Positions 53,515 to 62,315 of a stretch of DNA of 64,000 nt are shown piece after piece. The notes under the pieces were generated by a model, which was given only the letters and a program-made list of their open reading frames with translations, ran no database searches and had not been told where the DNA came from. Position numbers and translations under genes: made by a program. Numbering within the stretch: position 1 is the first letter of the stretch; the number at the start of each line of letters is the position of its first letter. The stretch comes from Butyricimonas sp. Marseille-P3923. Its GTDB lineage: Bacteria; Bacteroidota; Bacteroidia; Bacteroidales; Marinifilaceae. The stretch is from NCBI RefSeq assembly GCF_900184685.1, contig NZ_FXXL01000005.1:62001-126000 (forward strand), given 5' to 3'.

Positions 53515-53552
53515 AGCCAGTACCTCATATGTCCTTAGGGTGCTGGCTTTTT
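53515..53552 (+). terminator. Rho-independent terminator
   Basis: AGCCAGTACC (53,515-53,524) pairs with GGTGCTGGCT (53,539-53,548), followed by T-rich sequence. Confidence 0.8.
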
Positions 53553-53557
53553 ATTTG

Positions 53558-53613
53558 TTGGTGGAAAATTTATGGAATGTATATAGAGAATAAAATTTTG
53601 TATTTTTCCACCA
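53558..53613. repeat. Element A palindrome, copy e
   Basis: TTGGTGGAAAATTTATGGAA, centre TGTATATAG, right end TATTTTTCCACCA. Upstream of the DUF2971 pair. Confidence 0.7.
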
Positions 53614-53635
53614 TGTTTTATCGAAAATCTATTTG

Positions 53636-53643
53636 TAATTTTG
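53636..53643 (+). promoter_or_regulatory. Bacteroidetes -7 promoter element for the DUF2971 pair
   Basis: TAATTTTG, 33 bases before the ATG at 53677. Confidence 0.45.
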
Positions 53644-53676
53644 TATAGATAATAAAGTTTATAAAATCATAATTGT

Positions 53677-54417
53677 ATGTACCAAATTCATCCTTGTTTC
53701 GACACTCCTGCTGATAATACAATGATATGGAGATATATGAATTTTACTAAATTTGTTTCTTTGTTAGAAACTAAAAAATTATATCTTTCCCGTTCTGATA
53801 AATTTGAAGATCCATTTGAAGGTTCATGGCCTAAACTAAATGTGGAGCATCGATTGGATGGACTTCCTTTACCACAAGAACAAATAATGAAAATAAATAA
53901 ACTTTTGTCTAGTTCATCACAAAAGATGCTTGAACATATTTATATAAATTGTTGGCATATGAATACATGTGAATCTGATGCGATGTGGCGGATATATGTA
54001 CATGGTAATGAAGGTGTGGCAATCCAAACTACGATTAATCAATTAAAAGAAAGTATAACGGATAAAACAAATGTTTATATTGGAAGAGTAAAATATATAG
54101 ATTATAAACATGATTTTATACCTATATATAATCAATCAAATATATTTGATCCTTTTCTTTACAAAAGAAATAGTTTTTCTCATGAAAATGAAGTTCGTGT
54201 TGTAGCACTTGGAAATATTGAACGCTTGGCAAATGGTGAAGGTGAAGAATTACTGGGAGTTAATATAGATATTGAGCCTTCTGTTTTAATCCAGAATATT
54301 TATGTAGCACCATTTGCTGCCTCATGGTTCCATAATTTAGTACAATCAATTTTAGTAAAATATGGATATAATATAGGAGTAAATCAATCAGAAATCTTGG
54401 GAAAACCGATGTATTAA
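53677..54417 (+). CDS. DUF2971-family protein, first of a pair
   Basis: A 246-residue cytoplasmic protein with the DUF2971 pattern: WRYMNFTKFVSLLETKKLY, SRSDKFEDPFEGS and CWHMNTCESDAMWRIY, then a later EVRVVAL. DUF2971 proteins are widespread in defence islands and mobile elements; the activity is not established, though the conserved Arg/Asp/Trp positions suggest a nucleotide-related enzyme. Very AT-rich codons, unlike the chromosome. A second family member follows after 22 bases. Confidence 0.82.
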   Translation: MYQIHPCFDTPADNTMIWRYMNFTKFVSLLETKKLYLSRSDKFEDPFEGSWPKLNVEHRLDGLPLPQEQIMKINKLLSSSSQKMLEHIYINCWHMNTCESDAMWRIYVHGNEGVAIQTTINQLKESITDKTNVYIGRVKYIDYKHDFIPIYNQSNIFDPFLYKRNSFSHENEVRVVALGNIERLANGEGEELLGVNIDIEPSVLIQNIYVAPFAASWFHNLVQSILVKYGYNIGVNQSEILGKPMY

Positions 54418-54439
54418 TTTAAAGTTAGAAAGTTGTAAA

Positions 54440-55249
54440 ATGAAATTGTATCATTATACTTCAATCGAAAATTTGGCTCTTATTTTAAAAAATAAGACAA
54501 TACGTTTTAATCGACTTGATAGAGTTGATGATATAGAAGAATCTTCTATTTATGAAAAAACGGTTCCAATGGGTAAATACACGTTTGTATCATGTTGGAC
54601 GGATAATGAGGAGGAAAGTATTCCTTTATGGAAGATGTATACTCCACAGATGAAAGGGGTTAGAATTGCAATGGATTATGATATGTTCTTGATGAAGAAA
54701 ATTAATGAGGGCATTTATAAGACACCAATAGGACCCATTGAAATTAAAGGAGAGCTTGAAACATTATGCTCAATAGAGGAACAATTTAATGACAAATATG
54801 CTATTTTATTTAATGGGAAAAATGATCCTAATTTCTTTCGCAAAATAGAGTATGTTGATATGTGCGAAAAGGCAGGATTACAAGCAATACAGTTTAAATT
54901 GGTTGAAGGTAAGGTTAATCTGGATGTGGATACGTCTAAAGTTGGGAAATATAAAAATAAAAGATGGGCATTTCAAGAGGAAGTACGTTTTGCTTTGACG
55001 ATTGTCCCTATGGTAATCAATCCTATAACTCACAATTTTGAAATAATTCAAGCAATACAAAGTGGTTTAGAATTACCGATGATGTATTATGATTTGAATT
55101 TGTCTGAGAGAGCATTGGAATGTATGGAGATAACGGTAAGTCCTTGTTGTAATGAGGCGGATAGAATAATTATAGAATCTTTGGTTAGGGCAATGAATCC
55201 TACGGCAAAGATTCAATCAAGTGGATTATCGGGATATATACGTAAATAA
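54440..55249 (+). CDS. DUF2971-family protein, second of a pair
   Basis: A 269-residue protein of the same family: LYHYTSIENLALILKNKTI, FNRLDRVDDIEE and SCWTDNEEESIPLWKMY, with EEVRFAL late. It differs strongly from its neighbour, so the pair is not a recent duplicate and could form a two-part system. Shared operon with one promoter before the first gene and a terminator after the second. Confidence 0.82.
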   Translation: MKLYHYTSIENLALILKNKTIRFNRLDRVDDIEESSIYEKTVPMGKYTFVSCWTDNEEESIPLWKMYTPQMKGVRIAMDYDMFLMKKINEGIYKTPIGPIEIKGELETLCSIEEQFNDKYAILFNGKNDPNFFRKIEYVDMCEKAGLQAIQFKLVEGKVNLDVDTSKVGKYKNKRWAFQEEVRFALTIVPMVINPITHNFEIIQAIQSGLELPMMYYDLNLSERALECMEITVSPCCNEADRIIIESLVRAMNPTAKIQSSGLSGYIRK

Positions 55250-55280
55250 AAATAGAAAGACTGAAAATTTACTAGATTGA

Positions 55281-55320
55281 AAGCCAGTATTCCAAGAATA
55301 TATGAGATACTGGCTTTTAT
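55281..55320 (+). terminator. Rho-independent terminator after the DUF2971 pair
   Basis: AGCCAGTAT (55,282-55,290) and ATACTGGCT (55,307-55,315) followed by TTTTATTAT. The stem sequence is nearly the same as in the terminator at 53,515. Confidence 0.8.
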
Positions 55321-55332
55321 TATGTGCTATTA

Positions 55333-55836
55333 TTATTTCTTACTTTCAGCTTCCCAGATTATATTTAAAACCTGTTGAAAGTTGGCAAGTGGTATATGCT
55401 CTATTGATAAAGATTGTCCCGTACTAGTACCCTTTACATGATAGCAGGGGCTATTTTGCTGGTAAGGGTTAAACGTGTCACCACTGAAATTTATTTCCGT
55501 TAGCTCGTACTTGTCGAATCGTATCGAGTTCACGGGGTCGAGTTTATCGTTAAAGAATCCTAGTGTAACCGACCTAGTGTTCATGTAAGTAAAGTTTTGC
55601 CATTTATACATTCCAACTAGAATGAAGTAGGACACGTCTGTCATGTCCCACGTGGTAAGGTTTGATTTTACCACGCATTTTTTTAAGTCTTTACTGATAT
55701 AAATACAATAACATAGAGGGAGGAATGAATCACTGATTGTCATTCTTAACTCTCTAACGGTTTGGAAAAATTCAGCATACTTCATAATCATGTATTGTTT
55801 AAAATTTATACTTGGTGATAAATTTGAAAATTTCAT
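55333..55836 (-). CDS. Unknown element A protein, coupled to the SF2-like gene
   Basis: A 167-residue protein that I do not recognise. Start at 55836 overlaps the upstream stop by ATGA, which supports it, though an ATG 48 bases later is possible. Mixed alpha/beta with several aromatic strands (YFILVGMYKWQNFTY); no catalytic motif. Coupled translation with the SF2-like gene suggests a partner role. Confidence 0.6.
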   Translation of the reverse strand: MKFSNLSPSINFKQYMIMKYAEFFQTVRELRMTISDSFLPLCYCIYISKDLKKCVVKSNLTTWDMTDVSYFILVGMYKWQNFTYMNTRSVTLGFFNDKLDPVNSIRFDKYELTEINFSGDTFNPYQQNSPCYHVKGTSTGQSLSIEHIPLANFQQVLNIIWEAESKK

Positions 55837-55868
55837 TCTCTTGTACCTTTTGCAATTTTTTCCACCAA
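55812..55868. repeat. Element A palindrome, copy f
   Basis: TTGGTGATAAATTTGAAAAT, centre TTGTACC, right end AATTTTTTCCACCAA. It spans the end of the SF2-like gene and the start of the coupled gene, so it is partly coding. Confidence 0.6.
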
Positions 55869-57761
55869 CTCTGGTTTCATGGCGATAAGTTTATACGCCC
55901 CTCCATTGGCGTTGGAAATCTTGAACTCGGGGTAATAATCTTCTATCGTTTTATCGGTTAAAGTGAAATATACTTTCTCTAGTCCAGCCTTTACCCCGTA
56001 CTCTTTAAAAGGAATACCGTGAGCCATGAATATCACTCTTAGCCTCTCTCGAACGGTTTTACTCGGTATATAATCACCATTATTCATTTCTTGCTCGAAC
56101 GCCTTGAATACATCATGTACCACGTGGGGAGAGAAACGTTGCTCGTTAGCCATTTGTTCATGGAATGTTTTCATCATTTTATCTATTTCTCCTTTCTTGT
56201 AGTTGGCTTGTTCAATGGCTGCTTTGCCGATCGTGTTGTAGGCATCTATTATATATCCAGTATCGTTGAATTCTTTCAACATTTCAATGTCGGGAATGAT
56301 GTCGTGGTCGGGATTTTGTAATACCATTTGTCGTAACCTGTCGAGGTGACTGACAACTTTTTTCCAGAGTTGTTTCTTGTTAGCCTTTCTCATGGCTATT
56401 TTATCATCTTCTCCAATTCTCTTGGTGTCATCGATGAAATTAATATTGAAATGTCCCGAGCCCTCGTACGCCTCGTGCAAGCTTCGGGCGGAGGTGTAAT
56501 ATCCCTTCACTCTTTCCTCGTTGTAAAGGTTATCAACGGAGAAGTAGTTTATCTTTCCTTCCTCGTCCAGTAATTCTTTATACTTGATTTCTTCCAAGTC
56601 TTTCAAAATGGCTTTCTTTTCCACCTCTGTCGTGGCTTCTTCTAAACGTAGGATTAGATGCTGGTGGGTGATTTCAAATTGTCGTGTCATGGCGGTAACC
56701 TCTTCCTCTGTCATCACTTCCATTTCATCGTTAATGTTAGATATAACGGTTAGTGAGTTGTAAGTATTCCCGTCCTCATGCTTATTTCTAAACCTTCCCT
56801 GTGCTTGTATCACCTCTGTGTACGGGTCAACAATAGAGTGTGGGATACTACAATCTGACAATATTAAAATATCAGGCTTCTTGATGGTATAAATATCAAC
56901 GGCAGAAAAGAACCGACAAGTGAAGAAATTAATCTTGGCTAGCGGTAAATCCAGATTCTCGTGGCTGTTCTTGAAATTGCACTCTTTCAACTTCTTCACG
57001 CTCTCGTTAGAACAAAACACTTTATAATCTTCCTCTTTTATCAAGTTATTATTTAAAAGGTAGGTTATCACTTTATTTATTCCCGTTGTGGAATTGAAGA
57101 AGACGCATAGACATTGGCTGTTCTGGATTAACTCTCTTAACTGTCCCGTCATGGTGCGATTGAAACTTCTCGTTACTATTAATGTCATGTTCTTCCTGTA
57201 ATCGAAATTTGGAACCACTTTCCAAATCTTGAAATCCTGTCTTTCCAGTTCGGGGTGACGCATTTCTAGTGGAGTGGCAGATACCATCGCTTTCCTCTCG
57301 AACTTGAAGAAGTCATTTATCGGTTGTGATATTCTGGGACGGTAATCAACGTCTTGAGTTATCTTCTCGCACTCGTCAAACAGGCAGAAGAACTCTTTAT
57401 AGATGTCTATTCCCAGTTCCCGTGCCGCTAGCCTGATTTTCTCGAATCCCTCTGGTGTGGTTAATAGCTTTTTGTTGGTGATAGAGTTGTTATTCAAGAA
57501 CTTCTTTACCAGTGTTTTATTGCATAAAGCATACACCGCTAAAGAGTTGTCAACCTTTTCAGCTTTACCGATAATAACAGGCACGTTTGGCTCTATAATA
57601 ATAGAGGGACGTTTAGCCAGATGTAATTCCCAGTAGGTTGCCCCGATGCCTGTTATAGTTTTGTCAAGTATAACGTTGCTCCCTATCTCTTGAATACCTT
57701 TATTTTTGAACGCTTCTACTAGAGTTTCGTTACTTTCAATCGTGAAATACTCTGTTCTCAT
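55833..57761 (-). CDS. SF2-helicase-like protein with degenerate Walker A
   Basis: A 642-residue cytoplasmic protein. Motif order fits an SF2 helicase: TGIGAT at 37-42 in Walker A position (the Lys is Ala), DECE at 129-132 (motif II), SATP at 161-164 (motif III) and QAQGRFRN at 319-326 (motif VI). The 300 C-terminal residues are helical with no known domain. Long upstream region 57,762-58,276 holds a block of three inverted repeats, so it may be the element's replication or origin-binding protein. The loss of the P-loop Lys is notable, or the family uses another lysine. Confidence 0.65.
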   Translation of the reverse strand: MRTEYFTIESNETLVEAFKNKGIQEIGSNVILDKTITGIGATYWELHLAKRPSIIIEPNVPVIIGKAEKVDNSLAVYALCNKTLVKKFLNNNSITNKKLLTTPEGFEKIRLAARELGIDIYKEFFCLFDECEKITQDVDYRPRISQPINDFFKFERKAMVSATPLEMRHPELERQDFKIWKVVPNFDYRKNMTLIVTRSFNRTMTGQLRELIQNSQCLCVFFNSTTGINKVITYLLNNNLIKEEDYKVFCSNESVKKLKECNFKNSHENLDLPLAKINFFTCRFFSAVDIYTIKKPDILILSDCSIPHSIVDPYTEVIQAQGRFRNKHEDGNTYNSLTVISNINDEMEVMTEEEVTAMTRQFEITHQHLILRLEEATTEVEKKAILKDLEEIKYKELLDEEGKINYFSVDNLYNEERVKGYYTSARSLHEAYEGSGHFNINFIDDTKRIGEDDKIAMRKANKKQLWKKVVSHLDRLRQMVLQNPDHDIIPDIEMLKEFNDTGYIIDAYNTIGKAAIEQANYKKGEIDKMMKTFHEQMANEQRFSPHVVHDVFKAFEQEMNNGDYIPSKTVRERLRVIFMAHGIPFKEYGVKAGLEKVYFTLTDKTIEDYYPEFKISNANGGAYKLIAMKPELVEKIAKGTRE

Positions 57762-57796
57762 GATATTATCTGTTTACAAGTTACAGGAATCCCGTC

Positions 57797-57852
57797 TGGT
57801 GGTAATTTTGAAAATTTCATGTCGTGTATGGTTTTCAAAAATTTTCCACCAA
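57797..57852. repeat. Element A palindrome, copy g
   Basis: TGGTGGTAATTTTGAAAATT, centre GTGTATGG, right end AAATTTTCCACCA. Upstream of the SF2-like gene; its left half is close to copy f. Confidence 0.65.
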
Positions 57853-58003
57853 CCATGAAAAGGGGACTAGAGCGTTATCTCCAGTTACTTTCCAGATTCC
57901 AACCTTTGCCTTCAACACTGCTGAAGACTTGCAGACAATCTAATGAGGTGCGCACCGTAAAGATTGATTTGTCACAAAAGTAGAGTTCAGGGAGAAGGTG
58001 TGC

Positions 58004-58250
58004 CATAAAGAATAATAGCCATTTCGAACGCTATTCTTTAGACTTTCCATTTCCTTCAAGAACTCTATTTTCACGTGGCAAACTAACTTCAAATCGAGAG
58101 GTTAAACCATAAAGAATGGAGGTCATTTAGAGGTCTATTCTTTAGATGTTCTCTCTTTATCAATTCGTTCGCCAAAACAAAAATGCGGCAAAAAAGGGAG
58201 GTAGGTTATAAAGAAATGTAGCCAGTTCAAGGGGTATTCTTTAGCTGGCT
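58004..58250. repeat. Three spaced inverted repeats (possible origin or control region)
   Basis: Three units each have ATAAAGAAT on the left and TATTCTTTA about 27 bases later: 58,006/58,033, 58,109/58,135 and 58,208/58,235. Units are about 100 bases apart, and each follows a purine-rich GAGAGGT-like stretch. The region 57,762-58,276 (515 bases) has no gene. An iteron-type origin, operator set or transcript hairpins are the options. Confidence 0.7.
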
Positions 58251-58276
58251 ATGAATCAAGCATGTACGTGGTAATA

Positions 58277-59275
58277 CTACCAGAAATAAAGTTTGGAAGG
58301 ATTGTTAGGGGAGGTTCTATAATTACCTTGTGAGGCTGGTATCCATTCTGGTTTGTAACCATGCTTGTCCAGATAAGCTATTTTAGAGTTTATGTAGTTC
58401 TCGTCGATTTGTTTATCTTCATCCTTTACCAGTCCTATCAATTCCATGTAATCGAGGATAAATTTATATATATCACTTTTTCTCTCCATGCCAGAACGGT
58501 TTACCAGTAAACGGTATATCCCTACCATTACAAGATTCTGTGCTGGGTTATCTGCCTTACGCCCTTTCTTCGGTGAATAGACTTCTTTCAATTCTTCTTC
58601 CGCTTCTTCAATGGAATTTACTCCCAAGTATACATGAAGGTAAGAATCTAGGAGATTGGTAAACCAGCTCTCCATGGCGTTGTTAATGATAATCTTTTCT
58701 TGATTGTTACTTAAAGTGATTGATTTATCTCTCTTCCTTTTATCCCTTTCAAGGAACAGGTAGAGTTGTAACATTTCAGGTCTTACTTGCTGGAAATAGG
58801 TATCCATGTTATACGTTTCTTCCAGTAATTCAGGGTCGAGGATAGGTTTGAACGCTTCATGCTTCTTGTAGATAATGGCTAGCATCCAGAGAGTGTGAAA
58901 TATGGCATCCCTGTTTTTATCTGGTAATTTACTTGTCAACTCCTCTATTTTCTTTTTCAATCCATCATCTTCAAAAAGGATTCCTTTTATGTTGTCTGTC
59001 ATGTAAGCCAAGGTATCAACCACTTTTATCATCTTTTGCTCTCTGGGAGCGTAACGTTGCCAATCAAACGGGTTATCGCTTGTTGCCAGTTCATCTAGCG
59101 TGTTAGGAACTTCTATCATGTATTTATCCTCTACCTTCCCCATGAATCCCCACGTGGCTGGATACATTCTTTCTATTTCTGGATATAACATTGTCCTGTT
59201 ATAGGCGAAATACTCTACTAGAAATGGTTCTACTTGCAGTAAGGTTGCGACTGGATAGATAATATTGTTTGCCAT
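58277..59275 (-). CDS. Unknown element A protein
   Basis: A 332-residue helical cytoplasmic protein, unrecognised. It opens with YPVATLLQVEPFLVEYFAY, has a lysine-rich PKKGRKAD in the C-terminal third and many charged helices. Copy h of the palindrome is 61 bases upstream of its start; the triple inverted repeat block begins right after its stop. Between the SF2-like gene and the integrase, so replication, transfer or packaging are possible roles. Confidence 0.65.
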   Translation of the reverse strand: MANNIIYPVATLLQVEPFLVEYFAYNRTMLYPEIERMYPATWGFMGKVEDKYMIEVPNTLDELATSDNPFDWQRYAPREQKMIKVVDTLAYMTDNIKGILFEDDGLKKKIEELTSKLPDKNRDAIFHTLWMLAIIYKKHEAFKPILDPELLEETYNMDTYFQQVRPEMLQLYLFLERDKRKRDKSITLSNNQEKIIINNAMESWFTNLLDSYLHVYLGVNSIEEAEEELKEVYSPKKGRKADNPAQNLVMVGIYRLLVNRSGMERKSDIYKFILDYMELIGLVKDEDKQIDENYINSKIAYLDKHGYKPEWIPASQGNYRTSPNNPSKLYFW

Positions 59276-59305
59276 GGTATGTATACTTTAAACAGGGTTA
59301 AAGGT

Positions 59306-59345
59306 AAAAAAAATACCACCTCCCCAGAAAGAGGAAGTGGTATAA
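59306..59345 (-). terminator. Rho-independent terminator after the integrase fragment
   Basis: On the minus strand ACCACTTCCTC and GGGAGGTGGT form a stem followed by seven T. Confidence 0.7.
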
Positions 59346-59393
59346 AATTTCAAAGTTTTAATCTCTATATGGAAGTGAAAATATTTCCACCAA
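59336..59393. repeat. Element A palindrome, copy h
   Basis: AAGTGGTATAAAATTTCAAA, centre CTATATGG, right end AATATTTCCACCAA. It ends two bases before the integrase stop codon. Confidence 0.6.
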
Positions 59394-59394
59394 A

Positions 59395-59565
59395 TCAAAG
59401 TAAATTACTCATGGCTTCATCTATCTGCTCATTCTCGAAACTATCCAGATAAATTTGAGTTGTTTTCAAATCGGTATGTCCCAAGGATTCAGAGATTATT
59501 CCTACATTTACACCAGAGCGTCGTAATACCGTGGCAAATGAATGGCGGGCGACATAAGTAATATT
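59395..59565 (-). pseudogene. Tyrosine recombinase (integrase) of element A, C-terminal fragment
   Basis: Read on the minus strand, the last 55 codons encode a phage-type integrase end: VARHSFATVLRRSG with the box II Arg, SLGHTDLKTTQIYL with His and the nucleophile Tyr, and a terminal EQIDEAMSNLL. Similarity stops near 59,562-59,565 with stop codons beyond. The missing 300 or so N-terminal residues were removed by arrival of element B, so element A can no longer excise with its own enzyme unless the rest lies outside the window. Confidence 0.85.
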
Positions 59566-59843
59566 TAGAAATGCAATAAAAAACAGAATGACGATAATTA
59601 AACGTAAAACGTTTATAATTAAGCATTTTGCGAGAATTGCAGAACAGACAGACCTGCAAAAGAAAACAAAATATTGCGACGTTTCAGTTACCAGACTGTT
59701 AGCCGCCTGTTTCGGAAACGACGGCAGGTAACCGAATTTTTACCGATAAGAACAAAGCGGATTTGTATTCACTGTTTCTCAATGTTTTGCATGCCAAAGG
59801 ACGCTTTTCAAAGGAGTATTTTTACAACCTAAAAAAGAGCGTT

Positions 59844-61073
59844 ATGAAAGTGGAAAAATTCAAGGTGCTGCTCTACCTGAAAAAGAGCGAGCCGGACAAG
59901 ACCGGCAAAGCCCCGATCATGGGACGGATCACCCTCAACCGCACGATGGCGCAGTTCAGCTGCAAGCTCTCCTGCACCCCCGGGCTGTGGAACGCGCGTG
60001 AGAGCCGGCTGAACGGCAAGAGCCGGGAAGCGGTGGAGACCAATGAAAAAATAGAAAGACTGCTGCTTGCCGTACACTCGGCCTTCAATTCCCTCATGGA
60101 AAGAAAAAGGGATTTCGATGCCGCCGCGGTCAGGGACATGTTCCAGGGCAATGCGGGCATGCAGATGACCCTGCTCAAACTTCTCGACCGGCATAACGGG
60201 GAAATGAAGGCCCGTGTCGGTGTGGACCGTGCGCCCACCACACTCTCGACCTACCTCTTCACCTACCGCACGCTTTCCGAATTCATCAAGGCGAAATTCA
60301 AGGTTCCGGACCTTGTCTTCGGGCAGCTCAACGAGCAGTTCATCCGCGACTATCAGGATTTCATCCTTCTGGAAAAGGGATATGCCGTGGACACGCTTCG
60401 CGGCTACCTGGCCATCTTGAAAAAGATCTGCCGCATCGCCTACAAGGAGGGCCACTCGGAGAAATACCATTTCTGCCACTTCAAGCTGCCCAAGCAGAAG
60501 GAGACAACACCGAAAGCACTCAGCCGTGAGAATTTCGAGAAGCTGCGTGATCTGGAGATACCGGAAAAACGCAGGTCACATGTCATCACCCGGGACCTCT
60601 TCCTCTTCGCCTGTTACACCGGCACCGCCTATGCCGATGCGGTAAGCATCACCCGGAAGAACCTCTTCCGGGATGACGAGGGCAGCCTCTGGCTGAAATA
60701 CCAGCGAAAGAAAACCGACTACCTCGGACGTGTCAAGCTGCTTCCGGAAGCCGTCGCGTTGATTGAGAAATACCGGGACGATACCCGCGAGACTCTTTTC
60801 CCGCCGCAGGACTACCACACGCTCAGGGCCAATATGAAATCCCTGCGCCTGATGGCAGGGCTGAGCCAGGACCTTGTCTACCACATGGGACGGCATTCTT
60901 TCGCCTCGCTGGTCACGCTCGAGGAGGGAGTGCCGATAGAGACCATCTGCAAAATGCTGGGACACTCCAACATAAAGACCACCCAGATATACGCGCGCGT
61001 AACCCCGAAGAAGCTGTTCGAGGACATGGACAGGTTCGTCGAGGCAACCCGCGATTTGAAACTTATCCTTTAA
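59844..61073 (+). CDS. Tyrosine recombinase, first of a tandem pair
   Basis: A 409-residue integrase from the ATG at 59844 (MKVEKFKVLLYLKKSEPD). N-terminal arm-type and SAM-like core domains (about 1-200), then the catalytic domain: box I reads CYTGTAYADAV with no Arg at the usual place, as in IntDOT-type enzymes, and box II has H347-R350, H374 and nucleophile Y383. It lies 19 bases before the second recombinase. The two may act together in excision and integration of element B. Confidence 0.9.
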   Translation: MKVEKFKVLLYLKKSEPDKTGKAPIMGRITLNRTMAQFSCKLSCTPGLWNARESRLNGKSREAVETNEKIERLLLAVHSAFNSLMERKRDFDAAAVRDMFQGNAGMQMTLLKLLDRHNGEMKARVGVDRAPTTLSTYLFTYRTLSEFIKAKFKVPDLVFGQLNEQFIRDYQDFILLEKGYAVDTLRGYLAILKKICRIAYKEGHSEKYHFCHFKLPKQKETTPKALSRENFEKLRDLEIPEKRRSHVITRDLFLFACYTGTAYADAVSITRKNLFRDDEGSLWLKYQRKKTDYLGRVKLLPEAVALIEKYRDDTRETLFPPQDYHTLRANMKSLRLMAGLSQDLVYHMGRHSFASLVTLEEGVPIETICKMLGHSNIKTTQIYARVTPKKLFEDMDRFVEATRDLKLIL

Positions 61074-61092
61074 TCCCTAAACAATCATTATC

Positions 61093-62304
61093 ATGCGCAG
61101 TACATTCAAGCTCTTATTCTACATCAACCGTAACAAGGTGAAATCGGACGGCACGACCGCCGTCCTCTGCCGGATCAGCATCGACGGAAAGAAATCGGCA
61201 GTCACGACAGGCGTCTATTGCAAACCCGGGGACTGGGACAGCAAGAAGTGTGAAATCAAAACAGCCAGGGAGAACAACCGCCTTGCCGCCTTCCGCAGCC
61301 GGTTGGAAGAGGCGTACGGGAACCTGCTGAGGAACCAGGGAGTGGTCACGGCCGAACTGCTCAAGACCACCGTGTCAGGCGCCAATTCCGTACCGGAATA
61401 CCTCCTGCAGGCCGGAGAGGTGGAACGCGAACGGCTCAGGGTCCGCTCCAAGGAGATCAACTCCACTTCCACCTACCGCCAGTCGAAGACCACCCAGCTC
61501 AACCTCAGGCAGTTCATCGAATCCCGCGGGATGAAGGACATCGCCTTTTCGGACATCACCGAGGAGTTCGCCGAATCGTTCAAGGTCTTTCTCAAGAAGG
61601 AGCTGGGACACAGGAACGGACACGTGAACCACTGCCTGTGCTGGCTCAACCGGCTCATCTACATCGCCGTGGACCGGGAAATACTAAGAGCCAATCCGAT
61701 AGAGGACGTGGCATACGAGAGGAAAGAAACACCTAAACTAAGGCATATCAGCCGCAGTGAACTGAAGCGGATGATGGAAACCCCGCTGCCCGACCCGATG
61801 ATGGAGCTGGCACGCAGGACGTTCATCTTCTCCTCGCTGACCGGTCTGGCCTACGCGGATACGAGGGCTCTCCATCCCCGTCACATCGGAACGACTTCGG
61901 AAGGAAGAAGGTATATCCGCATCCGCCGCGCCAAAACGGACGTGGAGGCGTTCATCCCGCTGCATCCCATAGCCGGACAGATACTGGAGCTTTACAACAC
62001 CACGGATGACGACAGGCCGGTATTCCCGCTGCCGGTCCGCGACGTCCTCTGGTATGAGGTACATGGAATGGGCGTGGCATTAGGCATGAAAGAGAACCTG
62101 TCCTACCACATGGCCCGGCATTCGTTCGGGACCCTGACACTGACCGCAGGTATTCCGATAGAGAGCATCGCCAGGATGATGGGCCACACGAACATCGACA
62201 GCACGCAGGTCTACGCCCAGGTCACCGACCGGAAGATATCCTCGGACATGAACCGGCTGATGGAAAGAAGAAAGCCCGCGGCCGGCAAGGAAGCCGCAGG
62301 CTAA
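61093..62304 (+). CDS. Tyrosine recombinase, second of a tandem pair
   Basis: A 403-residue integrase (MRSTFKLLFYINRNKVKSDG, a common start in this class). Box I is SLTGLAYADTRAL, again without the usual Arg; box II has H339-R342, H365 and Y374. Sequence differs clearly from the first copy, so the pair is old. An inverted repeat follows its stop. Confidence 0.9.
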   Translation: MRSTFKLLFYINRNKVKSDGTTAVLCRISIDGKKSAVTTGVYCKPGDWDSKKCEIKTARENNRLAAFRSRLEEAYGNLLRNQGVVTAELLKTTVSGANSVPEYLLQAGEVERERLRVRSKEINSTSTYRQSKTTQLNLRQFIESRGMKDIAFSDITEEFAESFKVFLKKELGHRNGHVNHCLCWLNRLIYIAVDREILRANPIEDVAYERKETPKLRHISRSELKRMMETPLPDPMMELARRTFIFSSLTGLAYADTRALHPRHIGTTSEGRRYIRIRRAKTDVEAFIPLHPIAGQILELYNTTDDDRPVFPLPVRDVLWYEVHGMGVALGMKENLSYHMARHSFGTLTLTAGIPIESIARMMGHTNIDSTQVYAQVTDRKISSDMNRLMERRKPAAGKEAAG

Positions 62305-62315
62305 ATAAAAACTGC

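Larger units (their letters stand above)
47687..59565. mobile_element. Element A: AT-rich integrated element with truncated integrase
   Basis: The region starts at a tRNA-Ser-like gene and ends at a C-terminal integrase fragment. Its codon use is visibly more AT-rich than the flanks. Genes include DUF3871, a RadC-like JAB protein, an SF2-helicase-like protein, Fic and two DUF2971 proteins. At least eight copies of one 56-bp imperfect palindrome occur only within these limits. Left boundary is approximate; the right end is cut by element B. Confidence 0.6.

Noticed and set aside
58004-58250. CRISPR-like array
   Set aside because: Only three units, each an inverted repeat, with spacing of about 100 bases and no cas genes.
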